NCBI GenBank assembly: GCA_029260955.1
Contig: JAJDCF010000104.1
Location: 1 to 24,097 of the forward strand
DNA: 24,097 nucleotides
From: Patescibacteria group bacterium
GTDB lineage: Bacteria; Patescibacteriota; Gracilibacteria; UM-FILTER-43-11
Direction of reading: 5' to 3'
Below the pieces are notes generated by a model. It was given only the letters and a program-made list of their open reading frames with translations. It made no database searches and had not been told where the DNA came from. The position numbers and the translations under genes were made by a program. Numbering within the stretch: the first letter of the stretch is position 1; every line of letters begins with the position of its first letter. Below, piece by piece: positions 23,083-24,097 of the stretch.

Positions 23083-23111
23083 AATGTATCACTGAAGATG
23101 GAAAGAATCAA
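23083..23111 (-). promoter_or_regulatory. Promoter with extended -10 for the EF-hand protein gene
   Basis: Minus strand TTGATT (23111-23106), a 17-nt spacer and TGATACATT (extended -10 ending at 23083). It lies only 4 nt from ATG 23078, which implies a leaderless start or use of ATG 23057. A second TTGACA at 23142-23137 lacks a good -10. Confidence 0.55.
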
Positions 23112-23165
23112 GTGTAAACAAATGATTAATATGTTGTGTCAACTGATTCTTAAATAAGAGGTAGA

Positions 23166-23190
23166 GGCCGCGCCTGAGTAAGGCGCGACC
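23166..23190 (-). terminator. GC-rich hairpin after the lipoprotein gene
   Basis: On the minus strand GGTCGCGCC and GGCGCGGCC pair over 9 bp (one G-U) around TTACTCA. The following sequence is pyrimidine-rich (TCTACCTCTTATTT) rather than a clean T-run, so it may be a weak intrinsic terminator. It lies 20 nt downstream of the stop of the GC-rich gene. Confidence 0.6.
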
Positions 23191-23210
23191 CCATCTTCGT
23201 CAACGATTGA

Positions 23211-23990
23211 CTACTCCTCCGTTGCCTCCACGAGAACGTGAGCTGGCTCGCTATCGAGCTGAGTACCTGGCGTGACCGGGTAGACACCTACCTCTTCCCC
23301 GCTTTTGAGCGAGAAGGTGGCGTTACCGGTGTGGCACTCAGCGATACCGTTGCGCAAGGTGCGGAACTCGCCTGGACAAGACATCGTGCAGACCTGATCG
23401 AACTGCGCCTTGTAGACGCTATGCCTGACCGAGGTCGTGCCAGCGATGAATTGCTCGTTGCTGGGCGCATCGACGACGTTCTCGCCGGCCTGGAGTGGCT
23501 TCTGCACACTGTTGCCGAACTTGACGCCTTGGTCGACTTCACCAAACTCGAGGTCGAAGGTGCCGAGCTTGGCCATCGCCTCGATGTTGAGGGTGATTGA
23601 TGGCAGGCTGAATGACGTACCGTCTTCGTTCAGCGGGCTGAACTTGACCCTCATCTCCACTCCTTGCGGTGGGAAGATGGTCACGACCGTCTTGTCGCCC
23701 TCCTGGGTGACCTCGTACGGATACGAGTGCACCGAGAGGTACTTCACCTTGACGTCCGGCACCTGCTGGAACCGAAAGCTGATGTGAGCGGGGTTGTCTG
23801 GCATGACCGCTTCCGGCTGCAAGACGCCACCACTACCACCGACAGGGTCCGCGTGAGCGACATTTCCTTCGTTGCCACCTGGGCCTCCGAGCTGCTTGGT
23901 GTCCTGCTCCGGTTGTCCGGAGCAACTGACGACGATTGCCACGGCTATGACGCCCTGACCGAGTCCAACTTGCTTGATGGTTTTCATCAT
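23211..23990 (-). CDS. GC-rich lipoprotein of unknown function, probably acquired
   Basis: Not recognised. The 259-aa product has a lipoprotein signal (basic MMKTIK, hydrophobic VIAVAIVVSC, Cys23), a Gly/Asn/Pro-rich linker (25-65), then a beta-rich domain, with a late CTMSCPGEF...ECHTG cysteine group (about 202-222). Composition is unlike the rest: the 60 nt from 23461 hold 39 G/C, against 24 in the 60 nt from 22321, and third codon positions are mostly G or C. It is also the only gene here with a strong purine-rich Shine-Dalgarno-like tract (GGAGAGGAAGGA, around 24004-24015). These features point to recent transfer from a GC-rich, SD-using host, or to an assembly join. Confidence 0.75.
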   Translation of the reverse strand: MMKTIKQVGLGQGVIAVAIVVSCSGQPEQDTKQLGGPGGNEGNVAHADPVGGSGGVLQPEAVMPDNPAHISFRFQQVPDVKVKYLSVHSYPYEVTQEGDKTVVTIFPPQGVEMRVKFSPLNEDGTSFSLPSITLNIEAMAKLGTFDLEFGEVDQGVKFGNSVQKPLQAGENVVDAPSNEQFIAGTTSVRHSVYKAQFDQVCTMSCPGEFRTLRNGIAECHTGNATFSLKSGEEVGVYPVTPGTQLDSEPAHVLVEATEE

Positions 23991-24097
23991 CTAAATGTTT
24001 CCTTCCTCTCCGTGTGGAGAAGGGGGTTGAATCGTTGACATGTGTATGAGCATGAACGCAGCGGGAAAAACGCTTTCGCGCATCCATGCAAACATGC

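Noticed and set aside
23137..23142. TTGACA upstream of the EF-hand gene
   Set aside because: No acceptable -10 lies 16-18 nt downstream; the TTGATT/TGATACATT pair is better.
23238..23600. 120-aa plus-strand frame in the GC-rich block
   Set aside because: Open frames opposite GC-rich genes are common; the minus-strand frame has a lipoprotein signal, Shine-Dalgarno and terminator.
1..24097. Recoded TGA (Gracilibacteria-type genetic code)
   Set aside because: Several genes end at TGA at conserved family lengths (repressor, polymerase, TilS), so TGA is a stop.
1..24097. CRISPR array, transposase or integrase
   Set aside because: No regularly spaced short repeats and no recombinase or transposase motifs were found in any frame.

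Overview
The window looks like part of a compact chromosome from an uncultivated, fast-diverging bacterium. A Candidate Phyla Radiation lineage such as Peregrinibacteria fits best, but this is inference: about half the proteins belong to no family I recognise, most genes lack a Shine-Dalgarno sequence, and several mRNAs appear leaderless or nearly so. TGA is used as a stop (for example at the overlapping 3531-3534 junction), so the recoded Gracilibacteria/Absconditabacteria code does not apply. Sigma70-type promoters are easy to see (TTGACN, 16-18 nt, TANNNT, often with an extended TGn).

Layout, left to right. 1-721 (-): 5' part of a PrsW-like intramembrane protease, running off the left edge. 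It is divergent from 786-2813 (+), an N-terminally anchored surface protein with four ~130-residue repeats. 2962-4736 (+): SOS operon of a LexA/UmuD-like self-cleaving repressor and a Y-family polymerase, behind a perfect GAAC-N4-GTTC box. 4774-5184 (+): a Janus/Ocnus (PHPT1-like) protein. 5236-6214 (+): two small coupled unknown genes. 6271-7632 (+): MurJ. 7629-8534 (-): an unknown protein with kinase-like features, divergent from 8854-12737 (+), an operon of two large unknown helical proteins. 12724-13443 (-): C39-like lipoprotein. 13593-14276 (-): BI-1 family membrane protein. 14385-15512 (+): ThrA-type homoserine dehydrogenase without an aspartokinase domain. 15560-16576 (+): unknown. 16631-16705 (+): tRNA-Glu(UUC). 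16766-17161 (-): small unknown protein. 17392-18912 (+): PurH. 19100-21498 (+): TilS overlapping a secreted FN3 protein. 21495-23078 (-): pair encoding a membrane protein and an EF-hand-loop protein. 23211-23990 (-): GC-rich lipoprotein of clearly different composition.

The most unusual non-coding signal is a 146-nt structured repeat in two copies in opposite orientation (13451-13596 and 18918-19063), about 88% identical without gaps. Each copy begins at a stop codon (inside it, or 5 nt after it) and ends just before the next gene, and its hairpins show compensatory base changes. The best candidate for an undescribed protein system is the divergent locus 7629-12737: a kinase-like protein facing a two-gene operon, with strong promoters on both sides and an upstream palindrome that resembles the SOS operator. 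Housekeeping functions (MurJ, TilS, PurH, tRNA-Glu, homoserine dehydrogenase) are scattered as single genes, and convergent neighbours are packed so tightly that two pairs share palindromic stop codons.
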